Shown: positions 17,680-27,697, counted from the stretch's first letter. The stretch: 64,000 nucleotides of DNA from Shewanella psychrophila (GCF_002005305.1 NZ_CP014782.1:434001-498000), one strand, 5' to 3'. The notes: a model not told the origin generated them from the sequence alone. Program-made: numbers and translations.

Positions 17680-18960
17680 ATGTCCAATATTTCTGCCGGA
17701 ATTAAAAACAACCTTAATATTAACTTAACTCATAATTTAAATTTCTGGAATAATGATACCATTCAATTTGAGAGTGATGATGTCAGTGACCAGCTGATTA
17801 GTTTTATGCAAGAACAAGCTAAAGGTGTTATTCAAGGTTGGCTTGATAATAAATCTTTGATGCAGTGTTTCTATATTCATCAACTCTTGCCTGAGACTGA
17901 GAGAAATACTTTTTTTAGCCACATGCCCGCTAGGTTTGTGAGCGATATGGAGAAAATTGAGGTTGAGAATCATCCTGTTATTTCTGTGATTTCAACAACT
18001 CCTCAACTTTCATTTACTGGTGATATGTGTGTTGGTGATGCCATCGCCAAAATACATGAAACCAGTGAAGCCTTTGATAATAAAGTGGCTTTCATTGTCG
18101 ATGAACAAGGCTGTTATCGCGCTGTTCTGCCAATACACCAATTGCTCAATCATAGTGAGACAATATTATTAGCCGATATTGCTGAGACGATAGGGGCTTG
18201 CCATGCCTGCACAGATAGAGAAAAAGCGGTTGCCATGTTGCAACATAGCGATATGGATTGTTTACCTGTTGTCGATCTCTGGGGAAGGCCTGTAGGCGCA
18301 CTGAGTGCTAAAGAAGCGATGGTGGTGATGCAGCAGGAACAGACTCAAGATGTAGAGATGTTGATGGGCATACAGGCTGATGATAATGACGCGCCCTATA
18401 TGCAAACATCGGTATTGGCCCATGTCAAAAAGCGTATTTTCTGGATTGTGGGGTTAGCTGGCGTAGGTATCTTATCGGGTATGGTGATCCAAAGTTATGA
18501 AGATGCGATCACTGCGCTAACTATATTGGCACTCTATATGCCGATGGTCGCCGACACTGGTGGCAATGCAGGCAGTCAGGCATCGACCGTAATAGTGAGA
18601 TCTATGGCTTTGGGAGAACTCAAGCTTAAGAATTGGTGCGAGGTCTTATGGAAAGAGCTGAGGATCTCACTCTTTATTGGTCTAGGTTTGGCGTGTATTT
18701 CATTCATTAAAGTGTACTTTTTGTCCCATGGTGTTGAATTACCTAATGGTTTAACCTTGTCTATGTTAGGCAGTGCAATAGCCTTAGCGCTGTTCTTTCA
18801 GGTGGTTACAGCGACAGTCATAGGCGCCGCTCTTCCCCTGATAGCCAAAGTTTTCGGCCAAGACCCAGCCGTTGTTGCTAGCCCGGCAATTACCACGATA
18901 GTGGATGTGACTGGGCTCTTGATCTATTTCTATGTCACCTCATTGATCTTGCTGAACTAG
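17680..18960 (+). CDS. mgtE: MgtE-family magnesium transporter
   Basis: Predicted Mg2+ channel/transporter, about 426 residues. The N-terminal cytoplasmic helical part (an atypically short MgtE N domain) is followed by two CBS motifs (about 120-225) and five transmembrane helices. The pore signature ADTGGNAGSQASTVIVRSMALGE, with the NAGSQ core, is intact. The start is the ATG at 17680 after GGGAGGAC; the frame also opens at 17665. A long leader with promoter, M-box-like block and short acidic/proline frame lies upstream, suggesting Mg2+-responsive attenuation. The next gene has the same GGGAGGAC-ATGTCC start context. Confidence 0.88.
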   Translation: MSNISAGIKNNLNINLTHNLNFWNNDTIQFESDDVSDQLISFMQEQAKGVIQGWLDNKSLMQCFYIHQLLPETERNTFFSHMPARFVSDMEKIEVENHPVISVISTTPQLSFTGDMCVGDAIAKIHETSEAFDNKVAFIVDEQGCYRAVLPIHQLLNHSETILLADIAETIGACHACTDREKAVAMLQHSDMDCLPVVDLWGRPVGALSAKEAMVVMQQEQTQDVEMLMGIQADDNDAPYMQTSVLAHVKKRIFWIVGLAGVGILSGMVIQSYEDAITALTILALYMPMVADTGGNAGSQASTVIVRSMALGELKLKNWCEVLWKELRISLFIGLGLACISFIKVYFLSHGVELPNGLTLSMLGSAIALALFFQVVTATVIGAALPLIAKVFGQDPAVVASPAITTIVDVTGLLIYFYVTSLILLN

Positions 18961-19105
18961 TAGTGTCTTCAACGACTCATTAATGGGTCTGTTAATAACG
19001 CAGTATTCACCCATTATGAGCCGTCAAAAGTCTAGAGAGGCGAGTTCTCTCTAGACCCTAACTCTTTAATTTTTATTTTATCCTAATTTTATGGGAGGAC
19101 TTCCT

Positions 19106-19915
19106 ATGTCCTATCAATATGTAAGACGAGCAGAGTCTAGTAAGGCCAAATTTGTATTCTTATCTAAAGTGCTGGTTATCGTTGTTTGTATATTTGGCTC
19201 TGGAGGACTAGAGGCGTCAATAGAAGCCCTAGATGACAGACTAGAACAAAAAGAACATCTTCCTGGGGAGAGAGAGCAGCTCGCCTTTTATGTTGAACTT
19301 GGTGGCGAGACACAATATATCACCGAGGGACGTGATCAGCTGGATAATGGCGGGATCATTTGGGGCAGTATGTTATTGGAATATGCCAGTATTAATCTCT
19401 ACTCAAGCTTAGGACAGGCGACTAGTCAAAACTACAGGGAATGGGAGTTGGGCGTATCTTATGATGTATTTGAAACAGATACCTTCAATGGGGGGATTGG
19501 TATGCAATTCGTCGAAATATATGGAACCGAGCGTGAAAGTGACATTGAGTTCGTCAGTGCTTTGTCTTATAGGGGAAGTCAATGGATCACAGCATCGATT
19601 GATCACACGTACTCCTTGCAATCTAAAGGGCACTTTCTCGAGTTGAGCCTGCACGGCAAGAGTTTAGCATTACCGGGTAGGGGGCGAGTAACGCCCTATG
19701 TGAGCCAGGCCTTTGACTTTAAGTTTGCCAATGAAGAATATACAGGGGCTAATCATTTTCAGTTTGGCATCGAAGCTTATTACCCTTTAAGCCACCAGTT
19801 CACCCTGTCCGGGCATATGAGCCATGTTATTCCTCAGGGGGGAATCAAGCGTGACCTTAATTTCGAGGTTAAAGAGCAGACCTTTGCGGGAGTGAGTGTC
19901 AGTCTGCAGTTCTAG
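19106..19915 (+). CDS. Putative outer-membrane beta-barrel protein
   Basis: A 269-residue exported protein with a hydrophobic signal segment (KVLVIVVCIFGSGGLEA) and a body of alternating polar/hydrophobic strands (IIWGSMLLEYASINLYSSLG, WELGVSYDVF, FNGGIGMQFVEIYG), ending in the aromatic ...SVSLQF typical of outer-membrane barrels. No named family recognised. The start at 19106 follows GGGAGGAC and repeats the mgtE start context. It follows mgtE by 145 bp and may be co-regulated. Confidence 0.6.
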   Translation: MSYQYVRRAESSKAKFVFLSKVLVIVVCIFGSGGLEASIEALDDRLEQKEHLPGEREQLAFYVELGGETQYITEGRDQLDNGGIIWGSMLLEYASINLYSSLGQATSQNYREWELGVSYDVFETDTFNGGIGMQFVEIYGTERESDIEFVSALSYRGSQWITASIDHTYSLQSKGHFLELSLHGKSLALPGRGRVTPYVSQAFDFKFANEEYTGANHFQFGIEAYYPLSHQFTLSGHMSHVIPQGGIKRDLNFEVKEQTFAGVSVSLQF

Positions 19916-19923
19916 TGCTGGTC

Positions 19924-20003
19924 TGAGCCTTAACTGTGGTTTAGTCATTTTTCAGCCTCTGCCGGAGTATGGAGCTGAGAGTGGTGGATCAAGTTAAGGC
20001 TCA
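19924..20003. repeat. 12-bp inverted repeat with 56-bp spacer
   Basis: TGAGCCTTAACT at 19924-19935 and its exact complement AGTTAAGGCTCA at 19992-20003 flank a 56-bp spacer between two convergent genes. It could form a long hairpin in either transcript and act as a shared end signal. Confidence 0.4.
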
Positions 20004-20048
20004 TTTTACAACACAGCTAAATCAGCAGTGTTTAATCAAGAAGGCTGT

Positions 20049-20690
20049 TTATATGACGCCAGAGACTATGACGATTGCGACAGAAATAAACAGTATGCCA
20101 GTGACTAAATTAATCACAGGACTGGCTCTTTTAACTTTCAGTTGAATAAGGGGCTTAGATAACACTAAGGCGATAAATACAAACCAGGCTAAGGATAAGA
20201 TAAGCATGATAAATACGGCGCTCACCTTAGTGATAAAGTTGATGTCAGGGGTGATCATGGCGGAAAACAGGGTAATAAAGAACACCATAGCTTTTGGATT
20301 TAGTAGGTTAGTGTATAGCCCCTGGAAAAATCCTTGTTTGATAGATAGCCCAAGATGACAGGCATTATCCAAATCCTGTGGACTCACTTTCTTTCGCCAT
20401 TGTGACACTGTGCCCCGAATGGCTCCTATGCCCATCCAGCCAAGATAACTCGCGCCAATTAATTGTACGGCGACAAAGAGTAGGTCTGAGCTTTTGATGA
20501 TTAAACTCACGCCGGTGACACTGAGTAAACTGTGTAGCAAGATAGCGACAGATATTCCCACCGCAGAGGCGATAGCCGTAGCACGGCTTTCCTGGCTGGC
20601 CATCTTGACCACTAGTGCGAAGTCCGGGCCTGGGCTCGCCAAAGCGACAGAGTGAATAATGGCAAGAGAGATGAGAAGTTGCAGTTCCAT
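20049..20690 (-). CDS. LysE/RhtB-family amino-acid exporter
   Basis: Inner-membrane exporter of the LysE/RhtB superfamily, 213 residues with six hydrophobic segments. The signature ASPGPDFALV is near the N-terminus and GLYTNLLNPKAMVFFITLF in the middle. It is expected to export amino acids, homoserine lactone-like compounds or similar small molecules. It lies downstream of, and in the same direction as, an AraC-family regulator whose product may control it. Confidence 0.87.
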   Translation of the reverse strand: MELQLLISLAIIHSVALASPGPDFALVVKMASQESRATAIASAVGISVAILLHSLLSVTGVSLIIKSSDLLFVAVQLIGASYLGWMGIGAIRGTVSQWRKKVSPQDLDNACHLGLSIKQGFFQGLYTNLLNPKAMVFFITLFSAMITPDINFITKVSAVFIMLILSLAWFVFIALVLSKPLIQLKVKRASPVINLVTGILFISVAIVIVSGVI

Positions 20691-20785
20691 ATTGAGATCC
20701 GATTTAATAACTTGTTGTCATCATGGGGGATTGAGCGCGGGAGATATTGTAAATTATTGCAAGGGTGTAAAAATAGGGTGTAATT

Positions 20786-21610
20786 TTAAATAACGCGCTT
20801 CTGGAAATGAGAGGGAGTAATCAGAAAAGCTTGTTTAAAGGCTTTGTTGAGGTGGCTTTGATCGAAGAAGCCAACTTGCAGGGCGATATCTATCACAGCT
20901 TCGCCTTTTGCCAAGGCTTTCTTGGCGTATTCTAATCGTACCCGTTTCAAATAGGCGTGTGGTGTCATGCCTGTGGCGGCTTTAAATTGACGTAAAAACT
21001 GAAATTTACTCAAACCCACCGAAGCGGCTAAATCATCGAGTTGAAATACATTATGCATTTCATCATGAAATTGAGACTTTATGTCGACAACCTGCTGAGA
21101 TGACAGTGCATGTTGTTGATGACTCAATTTTTTTACTGAACCATAGCGTTCGAACAGTTCCGTGGTGAAAGCCATCAAGCTCGTCTCTATTTGTAATTGA
21201 GCCTGCTTGGCGTGGGGACTGGTTAGGTTTTTATGTAGATGTAAAAATGCTTGGTGAAGGTCTGGAGCCCATGAGAGAGGAGATGAAAAAAACTGCTCCC
21301 TGATACTAAGTTCAGAGGTGATCTGATTGATATAGGTTATGGGAATGGACATGACATTGGCTTGGTAACCCTCCTCCTCAACGCTTTGGCCATTATGAGC
21401 CTCATCGGGGTTTAAGGTCGAGATGCATCCCTTGCTTAAATGGTAACTTTCGCCCTTGTGCTGATATTTTTGACCGCCCTGAGTCACGACGCCTATGTGG
21501 TAGTCGAGATGAACATGTTGAGCAAACTCAAAGTGCTGGAAGCTAGCTGTACTGAGCTCCATCTCTGGCACTATGGGATTACGCCAATATTCAATTTTCT
21601 CTTCAGTCAC
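20786..21610 (-). CDS. AraC-family transcriptional regulator
   Basis: A 274-residue regulator. An N-terminal cupin-like sensor (HVHLDYHIGVVTQGGQKYQHKGESYHLSKGCISTLNPDEAH) is followed by two AraC-type helix-turn-helix motifs (LDDLAASVGLSKFQFLRQFKAATGMTPHAYL and VIDIALQVGFFDQSHLNKAFKQAF). It lies 95 bp upstream of a LysE-type exporter on the same strand, a common regulator-exporter pair. The ligand is unknown. Confidence 0.88.
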   Translation of the reverse strand: MTEEKIEYWRNPIVPEMELSTASFQHFEFAQHVHLDYHIGVVTQGGQKYQHKGESYHLSKGCISTLNPDEAHNGQSVEEEGYQANVMSIPITYINQITSELSIREQFFSSPLSWAPDLHQAFLHLHKNLTSPHAKQAQLQIETSLMAFTTELFERYGSVKKLSHQQHALSSQQVVDIKSQFHDEMHNVFQLDDLAASVGLSKFQFLRQFKAATGMTPHAYLKRVRLEYAKKALAKGEAVIDIALQVGFFDQSHLNKAFKQAFLITPSHFQKRVI

Positions 21611-21793
21611 TTCTCACTGCCTTTGTACTAATTCTCACATCTTTTTACTATATTAGCTGCCGATTATTCCTTTAGGCTAGTAAAAAATTGCACGAATAAA
21701 ATATGTTGCAATATAACACTGTATTAATCAGTATTTTGGCTCATAATATCAAACTCATCTGCTATATATCTTTATTCGATTGGAGCTCAGATT

Positions 21794-22624
21794 GTGAAGG
21801 GACAGATTTTACGTGAAATGAAGGTTCAAGCTGCGATAGAGCCTGAGTATGAAGTGCAAAGACGCGTTGCTTTCATTAAATTAAAGCTTAAAGAGTCTCA
21901 CTGTCAGAGCTTAGTGCTTGGGATCAGTGGTGGGGTCGACTCATCACTCGCAGGTCGTTTATGTCAGCTTGCAGTCGATGAACTTAACCATGAGGCAGAG
22001 CAGAGCGTTTACCAGTTTATTGCCGTGCGTCTTCCATACAATGTTCAGCAAGATGAAGATGAGGCTCAACTGGCCTGTCAATTTATCTCTCCTTCCAAGC
22101 AAGTCACCGTCAACATACATGAAGGCGTTGCCGGTATTCATACTAATACTCTAGCTGGGCTTAAGGCTGCTGGAATAGAGCTTAATGATGAGGGCAAGGT
22201 CGATTTTGTTAAGGGGAATGTAAAGGCGAGAATGCGGATGATCGCCCAGTATGAAGTCGCTGGTTTAACTGGGGGGCTGGTGGTCGGTACCGATCATAGC
22301 GCCGAGAATATCACAGGTTTTTACACTAAATGGGGCGATGGCGCTTGCGATCTAGCACCGCTGTTTGGTCTGAATAAACGTCAGGTACGTAAGCTCGCTG
22401 GCTTTTTAGGGGCGCCTGATATATTAGTCAGTAAAGCACCTACTGCAGATCTTGAAGACGATAAGCCTCAACTCGAGGATGAAGTTGCATTAGGCTTGAG
22501 CTACGATCAAATAGATGACTTCCTAGAAGGTAAGCCCGTCGATAGAGTTGTAGATGACAAACTCGTTGGGATCTATAAGGCTACACAGCATAAACGTAAG
22601 CCCATTCCGACTATCTATGACTAA
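21794..22624 (+). CDS. nadE: Ammonia-dependent NAD synthetase
   Basis: Catalyses ATP-dependent amidation of nicotinate adenine dinucleotide, the last step of NAD synthesis. At 276 residues it has the size of the E. coli enzyme and lacks a glutaminase domain, so it should use ammonia. The PP-loop LGISGGVDSS is at about 43-52. Other family blocks are RMRMIAQYEVAG, VVGTDHSAENITGFYTKWGDG and SKAPTADLEDDKPQLEDE. A terminator follows directly. Confidence 0.95.
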   Translation: MKGQILREMKVQAAIEPEYEVQRRVAFIKLKLKESHCQSLVLGISGGVDSSLAGRLCQLAVDELNHEAEQSVYQFIAVRLPYNVQQDEDEAQLACQFISPSKQVTVNIHEGVAGIHTNTLAGLKAAGIELNDEGKVDFVKGNVKARMRMIAQYEVAGLTGGLVVGTDHSAENITGFYTKWGDGACDLAPLFGLNKRQVRKLAGFLGAPDILVSKAPTADLEDDKPQLEDEVALGLSYDQIDDFLEGKPVDRVVDDKLVGIYKATQHKRKPIPTIYD

Positions 22625-22655
22625 TTGAATGAGCCTTTAGGCTCAATGTACCGAT

Positions 22656-22678
22656 AAAGACGCGAAAGCGTCTTTTTT
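22656..22678 (+). terminator. Rho-independent terminator of nadE
   Basis: A 6-bp GC-rich stem AGACGC/GCGTCT with a GAAA loop is followed by a T-run. A second small hairpin (TGAGCC-TTTA-GGCTCA, 22630-22645) precedes it. Confidence 0.8.
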
Positions 22679-22710
22679 ATTGGTGTTTTTATATTTATAG
22701 GTTAGTCGGT

Positions 22711-23199
22711 TTATTTATTCAGATAGGGTTTTAGCTGTTCAATCAGATTATTAGGAAATTGGCGATAATCCAGATAAGGCGAGATAAAAACCCCCAAGCC
22801 ATTTGCATGAAGCTTGTCTTGTTCATCTAGGCTGTTAAACAAATCATTAGCACTATTGATGTTTAACTTAGCAGCCGCTACGGCGCCGACGATAATATGG
22901 CGCTCCGCTGTTAATGACAGGTGTGAGGCCTCTATCATTATTTGCTCGTTATGTTTAAGTAACTGAGTATCCCGATAGCTTTTCCAGTCGGCATCAGGGG
23001 CTGACAATTTGGCCATAATGGTCAATATCTTGCGCCAATGGTTACCATTAATTTCGATGAGTGTAGCCAAGGCGTCTTCTTGGTGATAACACCATCCTTG
23101 GGGTAACGTTGGGGCGTTTGGAAGATAGTAGCAAGTCTTAGCTTCGGCATTGCCGAGAATCATAGTAGACACGGGGTTGGACATAATCTGCTCGGCCAT
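22711..23199 (-). CDS. Conserved hypothetical protein
   Basis: A soluble 162-residue protein without signal peptide or transmembrane segment. It has Trp/His-rich parts (GWCYHQEDALATLIEINGNHWRKILTIMAKL) and ends SPYLDYRQFPNNLIEQLKPYLNK. I do not recognise a function. The ATG at 23199 could be replaced by an in-frame ATG five codons downstream. It is convergent with nadE. Confidence 0.55.
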   Translation of the reverse strand: MAEQIMSNPVSTMILGNAEAKTCYYLPNAPTLPQGWCYHQEDALATLIEINGNHWRKILTIMAKLSAPDADWKSYRDTQLLKHNEQIMIEASHLSLTAERHIIVGAVAAAKLNINSANDLFNSLDEQDKLHANGLGVFISPYLDYRQFPNNLIEQLKPYLNK

Positions 23200-23336
23200 G
23201 TTTGTGAGAATGAGTATTGGTGGATTTTACCTAGTTAATCCGTGTAAGTTAACGTAATTAATGTAATTTCAATTTGGACAGTCACTTTTATCACTATTGG
23301 TGCTGGTTAATTGTGTCGAGGCATGCTGGAACAGAT

Positions 23337-24797
23337 ATGAGAACGATCGTTATAGGCTCTACCAAACACCTGTTAATGGCGATTTTTTATGCGTCGCTTG
23401 GGATTTTTGTTGCCTTGCTGGTGGCAGGAGTCTGGTTCTTAAATGCGAGACCGGATCTCGATATTTGGCACACAGTTGATCTAGAGTCAGACTTTAAACG
23501 TACCAAAGGACTAGAGACCTTTTCTGACTATCTCGATCTTGAAAAGGTACTTTTCAAAGAGGTCGAGGAGAAGATCTACGATCAGACTCTGACCCCGCAT
23601 CCGTCGATCTTGAATCGTTATGTACGTGGTAGTTTGGCAGACCCACAGAAGTGGCGCCATGATTGGAACCGCAGTTACGAGTGGCCAAATGAAGATGCTG
23701 ATTTCGGTGTATTGCTGCTTCACGGTATGTCAGATTCCCCCTATGCTTTGTCCCATGTGGCTAAGCATTTTGAGGACAAGGCATATGTCTTAGGTTTAAG
23801 GTTACCCGGTCATGGCACCATCCCCTCAGGTCTGGTTGATATCCAATGGCAAGATATGGCTGCAGCCGTTTCTTTAGCGACCGAGCATCTTAAACGGGTA
23901 CTTAATGGCAAGCCTCTATATGTGATCGGTTTTTCAACTGGGGCCGCTTTGGCATTAAATCATGAGTTAGAACGACTGGCCAAGAATAAGACTGGCGAAT
24001 ATTCAGGGATGGTTTTTTTATCTCCAGCCATCGGGTTACCGCCAGTGGCCGCTGGTGCGCAGTGGCAGTCTAAATTAGGGGCCTTATTGGGGTTAGAAAA
24101 ACTGAGCTGGAACAGCATTCAGACAGAATATGACCCCTTTAAATATAACTCCTTTGCGGTAAACGCCGGCGATGTTGTCTATCAACTTGCTGAGCGCAAT
24201 CAGCTACTGTTAGATCAAGCGTCAAGACAACAGCTTGAATCTCTGTCATCTGTGCTGGCGTTTCAATCGTTGACTGACGATACTGTATCGACTCAGGCTG
24301 TGATCTCTGGGTTATTTCAAAAGTTACCTCAGGATAATCATCAATTGGTTATCTTCGATATCAATCGCACAGAGGTCAATATGGGGCTGATTCCGGATGA
24401 TCCTATATTGCATTTCGGCGGTTTATTTAATACCACGCATCTAAAATACGACTTGACCTTAGTTCACAATAATTTCGACACACTTGACCTGCCTAGGGAT
24501 GTGGTAGCTGAGACTCATTTTGCTCAAGGCGAACCAACGAAAGAAGCGCTGAACTTGAGGTGGCCTAGAAATGTCTACTCTCTCTCCCATGTTGCCTTGC
24601 CATTTCCCATCGAAGACAGTTTGTATGGTCCTGAAGGAGTGCATTACGTGAAACGAATACAGATAGGTGCTACATCTACTCGAGGAGAGCGTGGTGTGCT
24701 CGGTGTGTCGGCCGATGAGATATTAAGGCAGAAATGGAACCCATTTTTCCCTTATCTGATTTCCAGGACTGACAAGTTTATTAAAGGGTTAAAATAA
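23337..24797 (+). CDS. Alpha/beta hydrolase with N-terminal membrane anchor
   Basis: A 486-residue hydrolase of the serine aminopeptidase S33/lysophospholipase type. One N-terminal hydrophobic helix (LMAIFYASLGIFVALLVAGVWFL) anchors it in the inner membrane. The oxyanion segment GVLLLHGMSDSPY and nucleophile elbow IGFSTGAAL are clear; later acidic and His residues of the triad were not assigned with certainty. The substrate may be a lipid ester. The ATG at 23337 is preferred to the upstream TTG at 23274, which has no ribosome-binding site. Confidence 0.78.
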   Translation: MRTIVIGSTKHLLMAIFYASLGIFVALLVAGVWFLNARPDLDIWHTVDLESDFKRTKGLETFSDYLDLEKVLFKEVEEKIYDQTLTPHPSILNRYVRGSLADPQKWRHDWNRSYEWPNEDADFGVLLLHGMSDSPYALSHVAKHFEDKAYVLGLRLPGHGTIPSGLVDIQWQDMAAAVSLATEHLKRVLNGKPLYVIGFSTGAALALNHELERLAKNKTGEYSGMVFLSPAIGLPPVAAGAQWQSKLGALLGLEKLSWNSIQTEYDPFKYNSFAVNAGDVVYQLAERNQLLLDQASRQQLESLSSVLAFQSLTDDTVSTQAVISGLFQKLPQDNHQLVIFDINRTEVNMGLIPDDPILHFGGLFNTTHLKYDLTLVHNNFDTLDLPRDVVAETHFAQGEPTKEALNLRWPRNVYSLSHVALPFPIEDSLYGPEGVHYVKRIQIGATSTRGERGVLGVSADEILRQKWNPFFPYLISRTDKFIKGLK

Positions 24798-24837
24798 AAA
24801 TGATGTTGGGCTAGGCTCAGGTGTATTCACTTAGGGT

Positions 24838-27024
24838 CTATACAGTCACCTTTTTATCGGAGGGTTTCGGCATAGAGATGATGACCTTATCTCTGCCCTG
24901 ATTTTTAGCCTGATACAGATTAATATCGGCCTGTTTAAACCAGACATCTAACTCGGTGCTGTATCTAGCATTGTTCACTAAGGCACCTATACTGACCGTC
25001 ATACTTATTGGGCGTTTATCATTAGGGTTTATTATAACTAACCCTTGAACCTTGTCTTTAAACTCGTTTAGGTGCGCTTCGATCATTAACACATTACAAA
25101 AGGGTAAGATGAGTAAAAATTCTTCACCACCGTAGCGTGCAATGACATCGGTATCCCGTTTAAAGTATTTCTTCATTTCTCTGGATAAAACCCGCAGGCA
25201 TTCATCACCGCCTTGATGGCCGTAAGTATCATTGATTGATTTGAAATTATCGATATCTAAGATCCCAACCGCCATCACCTCATCGCTGCGTTGGCAGAAA
25301 TCTTGAGTAGATCTGAATTTTGCTTCGGCATAGCGTCGATTGTACAGCGAGGTCAACTCATCTTTTTCTACTAAGATTTGCAGTTTAGCATTGGCTTTTT
25401 CCAGTTCAAAGGTACGTATCGCGACCTTCTCTTCAAGTTCTAACTGGTAAGAAATTAGCTCTTGTTTACTCTTCTTGATGCTTTGATATAAGTTGAGGAA
25501 CTCAATAGGTGATTCCTCGTTGATATGATAATCGGCTGCTTTACTGTGTCCATGCTCGGCAAACTTGTTGGCTATAACGCTAAGGGGCTGAGTCAATCTG
25601 ATGCTCAATACTCGAGTCACTAATACGGTAATGATAATAGATAAGATAAGTACTGCGAAGGTAGTGAGATATTGAGACTCTAGTAATTTTAATAACGGAG
25701 AAAAAGGCTTAACCACATAGAGTTTCCACTGATTATCAAGCGCGTAGCTGTCATAGACAAATTCAGGGTTTGGGTTCTCGATATCGCGGAGGTTGAGCAT
25801 AGACAGGCTAGTCTTATAGTCTTTGCCACTTTCAGCCCACATAAACTCGGACAGTGGGGCAAGTCCTAGCTTATCGGATGCGTATATGACCCTGCCAGCT
25901 TCATCGACGAGGATCATAGATTGATCTTGATAGACTTCATTAGCCTGTTCAATTTGGGCAAAAGTTGTTAAATCTAACGAACCTTCGATGATCCCGGTGG
26001 GTTTGTCGGGCTCATTGCTACGGTAGAAGGGAGCACTGATGGCGACGATGGGGTCTGCGCCGAACCCCCGGCCTAAAAATGCCGGTGAGGTGTAGGTGAT
26101 TTGATTGAAAAATGCTTCCTGAAAGTAATGACGATCTTCAACACTGATCTCTTTGTTGAGTACCTTGTTTACGCCTAATGCCGATAGCGGGCTCGCCGCT
26201 ATGATCCGCGCATCGGCGTTGGTTACTAGCATAGTAGCGAACCCGGGGTAGCTCTGATGCAACTTAACCAGTTTGCTTTGCCAACCTGAGATTTTCTCTG
26301 CACCAGATAGGCTCAGCCATCGAGAGGCATTATCTATTGCTCGCGTATGAGTCTCAAGGAATACCTCTGTTGCCAGCCCTAAATGGGTGACAGAATCATG
26401 TAAGTTTCGCTTCAAACTCTCTTGTTGTTTGATAATGACCTGATGATTGAATATCAGCGCCGAGCCCAGCAGTGAGATGGTTAGTACTAAGGAGAAACTG
26501 TAAGTGAGCTGAGCATTGAAGCTGCGTCTTTTCTTGTCTTTTACCTTGTCTTTTAGTTGCCATAATTCAGAGATAACAGTGACAGCCAGAGAGCCTACAG
26601 CGGCGCAAATTAAACCATTAATCCCTTGTTTTAGTGTGATAAAGGAGAGGTGGCTTTCAGGTAGTTCCGAGAAAATACTGGCGTACAGTACAAATAATGG
26701 CATGCCTAACAAGAGCCAATACCCGATATCTGCGTATAAAGAATAGATGTCTTTTCTACGGGCAAACCCTAACCAGATAGCCTCTAGACTGAAAATGAGA
26801 AATACATGGGGGCTAGACCAGGAGATAAACAATCCGATTGAGCAGACCAGAGCTGTAAGCAGTGCATACCAAGGCCCCAATAAAATAGCGACGATAACAA
26901 AAGCACTGTTACCTAAGATTAGCTGCACATTTCCAAACAGGGGAATAGGGTACAGGTTCGCTATTAGGCCTAATATGCCTAGGAAGAGTGAGAACTTGAA
27001 ATGCTGACGATTTATCTGGAACAT
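24838..27024 (-). CDS. Membrane sensor diguanylate cyclase
   Basis: A 728-residue c-di-GMP synthase. The N-terminus (about 1-155) has five or six membrane helices that look like an integral-membrane sensor. A further helix leads to a periplasmic Cache-like domain (about 205-440), a helix near 450, a HAMP, a coiled coil and the GGDEF domain. The active site reads GGEEF, and an intact RDTD inhibitory site lies five residues before it, so product inhibition is expected. The start at 27024 is an ATG. Confidence 0.87.
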   Translation of the reverse strand: MFQINRQHFKFSLFLGILGLIANLYPIPLFGNVQLILGNSAFVIVAILLGPWYALLTALVCSIGLFISWSSPHVFLIFSLEAIWLGFARRKDIYSLYADIGYWLLLGMPLFVLYASIFSELPESHLSFITLKQGINGLICAAVGSLAVTVISELWQLKDKVKDKKRRSFNAQLTYSFSLVLTISLLGSALIFNHQVIIKQQESLKRNLHDSVTHLGLATEVFLETHTRAIDNASRWLSLSGAEKISGWQSKLVKLHQSYPGFATMLVTNADARIIAASPLSALGVNKVLNKEISVEDRHYFQEAFFNQITYTSPAFLGRGFGADPIVAISAPFYRSNEPDKPTGIIEGSLDLTTFAQIEQANEVYQDQSMILVDEAGRVIYASDKLGLAPLSEFMWAESGKDYKTSLSMLNLRDIENPNPEFVYDSYALDNQWKLYVVKPFSPLLKLLESQYLTTFAVLILSIIITVLVTRVLSIRLTQPLSVIANKFAEHGHSKAADYHINEESPIEFLNLYQSIKKSKQELISYQLELEEKVAIRTFELEKANAKLQILVEKDELTSLYNRRYAEAKFRSTQDFCQRSDEVMAVGILDIDNFKSINDTYGHQGGDECLRVLSREMKKYFKRDTDVIARYGGEEFLLILPFCNVLMIEAHLNEFKDKVQGLVIINPNDKRPISMTVSIGALVNNARYSTELDVWFKQADINLYQAKNQGRDKVIISMPKPSDKKVTV

Positions 27025-27403
27025 GAAAGCCTTATATTTTTTTATCTTGCGGCTATTTATAGATGCTAGCGGCTTAGAGAATAATCCTCAATACATATGT
27101 AACAAAAAATCACTGTTTGCTTGGTATTTATACCAGTTGGTAACTTCGGAGTTATTTAAATTAAAACAGATAGCAAATGGTGATGGGCTAAGTGTATTGG
27201 TAACTCGTAAACTAGGTTGCCTTTATGTGTACGTTTGTGTGTGTTGGTGAAGGTTTGTTTGTTTAAGTTTACATATCGTTGAATAACTTAAGCTTATTTC
27301 AGTAGAGCACACCTCTAGTTATTCAGATTAAGCTTATCTTCATTGTCACGATTCATAATTTCGCTTAAAGCGACAAAGCTACACATCTACCACTAAATGG
27401 ATC
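27025..27403. other. Intergenic DNA, no gene recognised
   Basis: The stretch upstream of the cyclase gene and of a small membrane protein carries no credible gene. It includes a TATACCAGTTGGTAA motif (about 27127) of the kind scattered in this genome. Confidence 0.4.
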
Positions 27404-27556
27404 ATGAAAATGGATAATTTAATCAACCAACATATTTTTAAGGTCGGCATAGGTTTAGCCATCTTATTATCTTTTATTGTCTATGGGATCACCAAAGACT
27501 TACGTTTACAGAAGCAGATGGAAGTAGAGCGGAAGAATAAGTCTAAAGCTGAATAA
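27404..27556 (+). CDS. Small single-helix membrane protein
   Basis: A 50-residue frame with one transmembrane helix (KVGIGLAILLSFIVYGI) followed by a highly charged tail (DLRLQKQMEVERKNKSKAE). The composition is that of real small membrane proteins. The start codon may be the ATG at 27404 or at 27410. A terminator lies 100 bp downstream. Function unknown. Confidence 0.55.
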   Translation: MKMDNLINQHIFKVGIGLAILLSFIVYGITKDLRLQKQMEVERKNKSKAE

Positions 27557-27655
27557 ACACGCGGGAAGAAAATATAGTTAGCTTGTGTGAGGTGGCTAAA
27601 GGCTTCTGAGACCTGCTCAATAACGTTAGCCTAGCTATTGAGCTGACTTCATAAT

Positions 27656-27697
27656 AAAAAGGACCTGTTATTTGCCTTGAAATAATAGGTCCTTTTT
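27656..27697. terminator. Bidirectional terminator
   Basis: A 17-bp stem with a single G/T pair, centred on GGACCT/AGGTCC, has A5 on the left and T5 on the right. It serves the small membrane protein gene on the plus strand and efpL on the minus strand. Confidence 0.85.
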
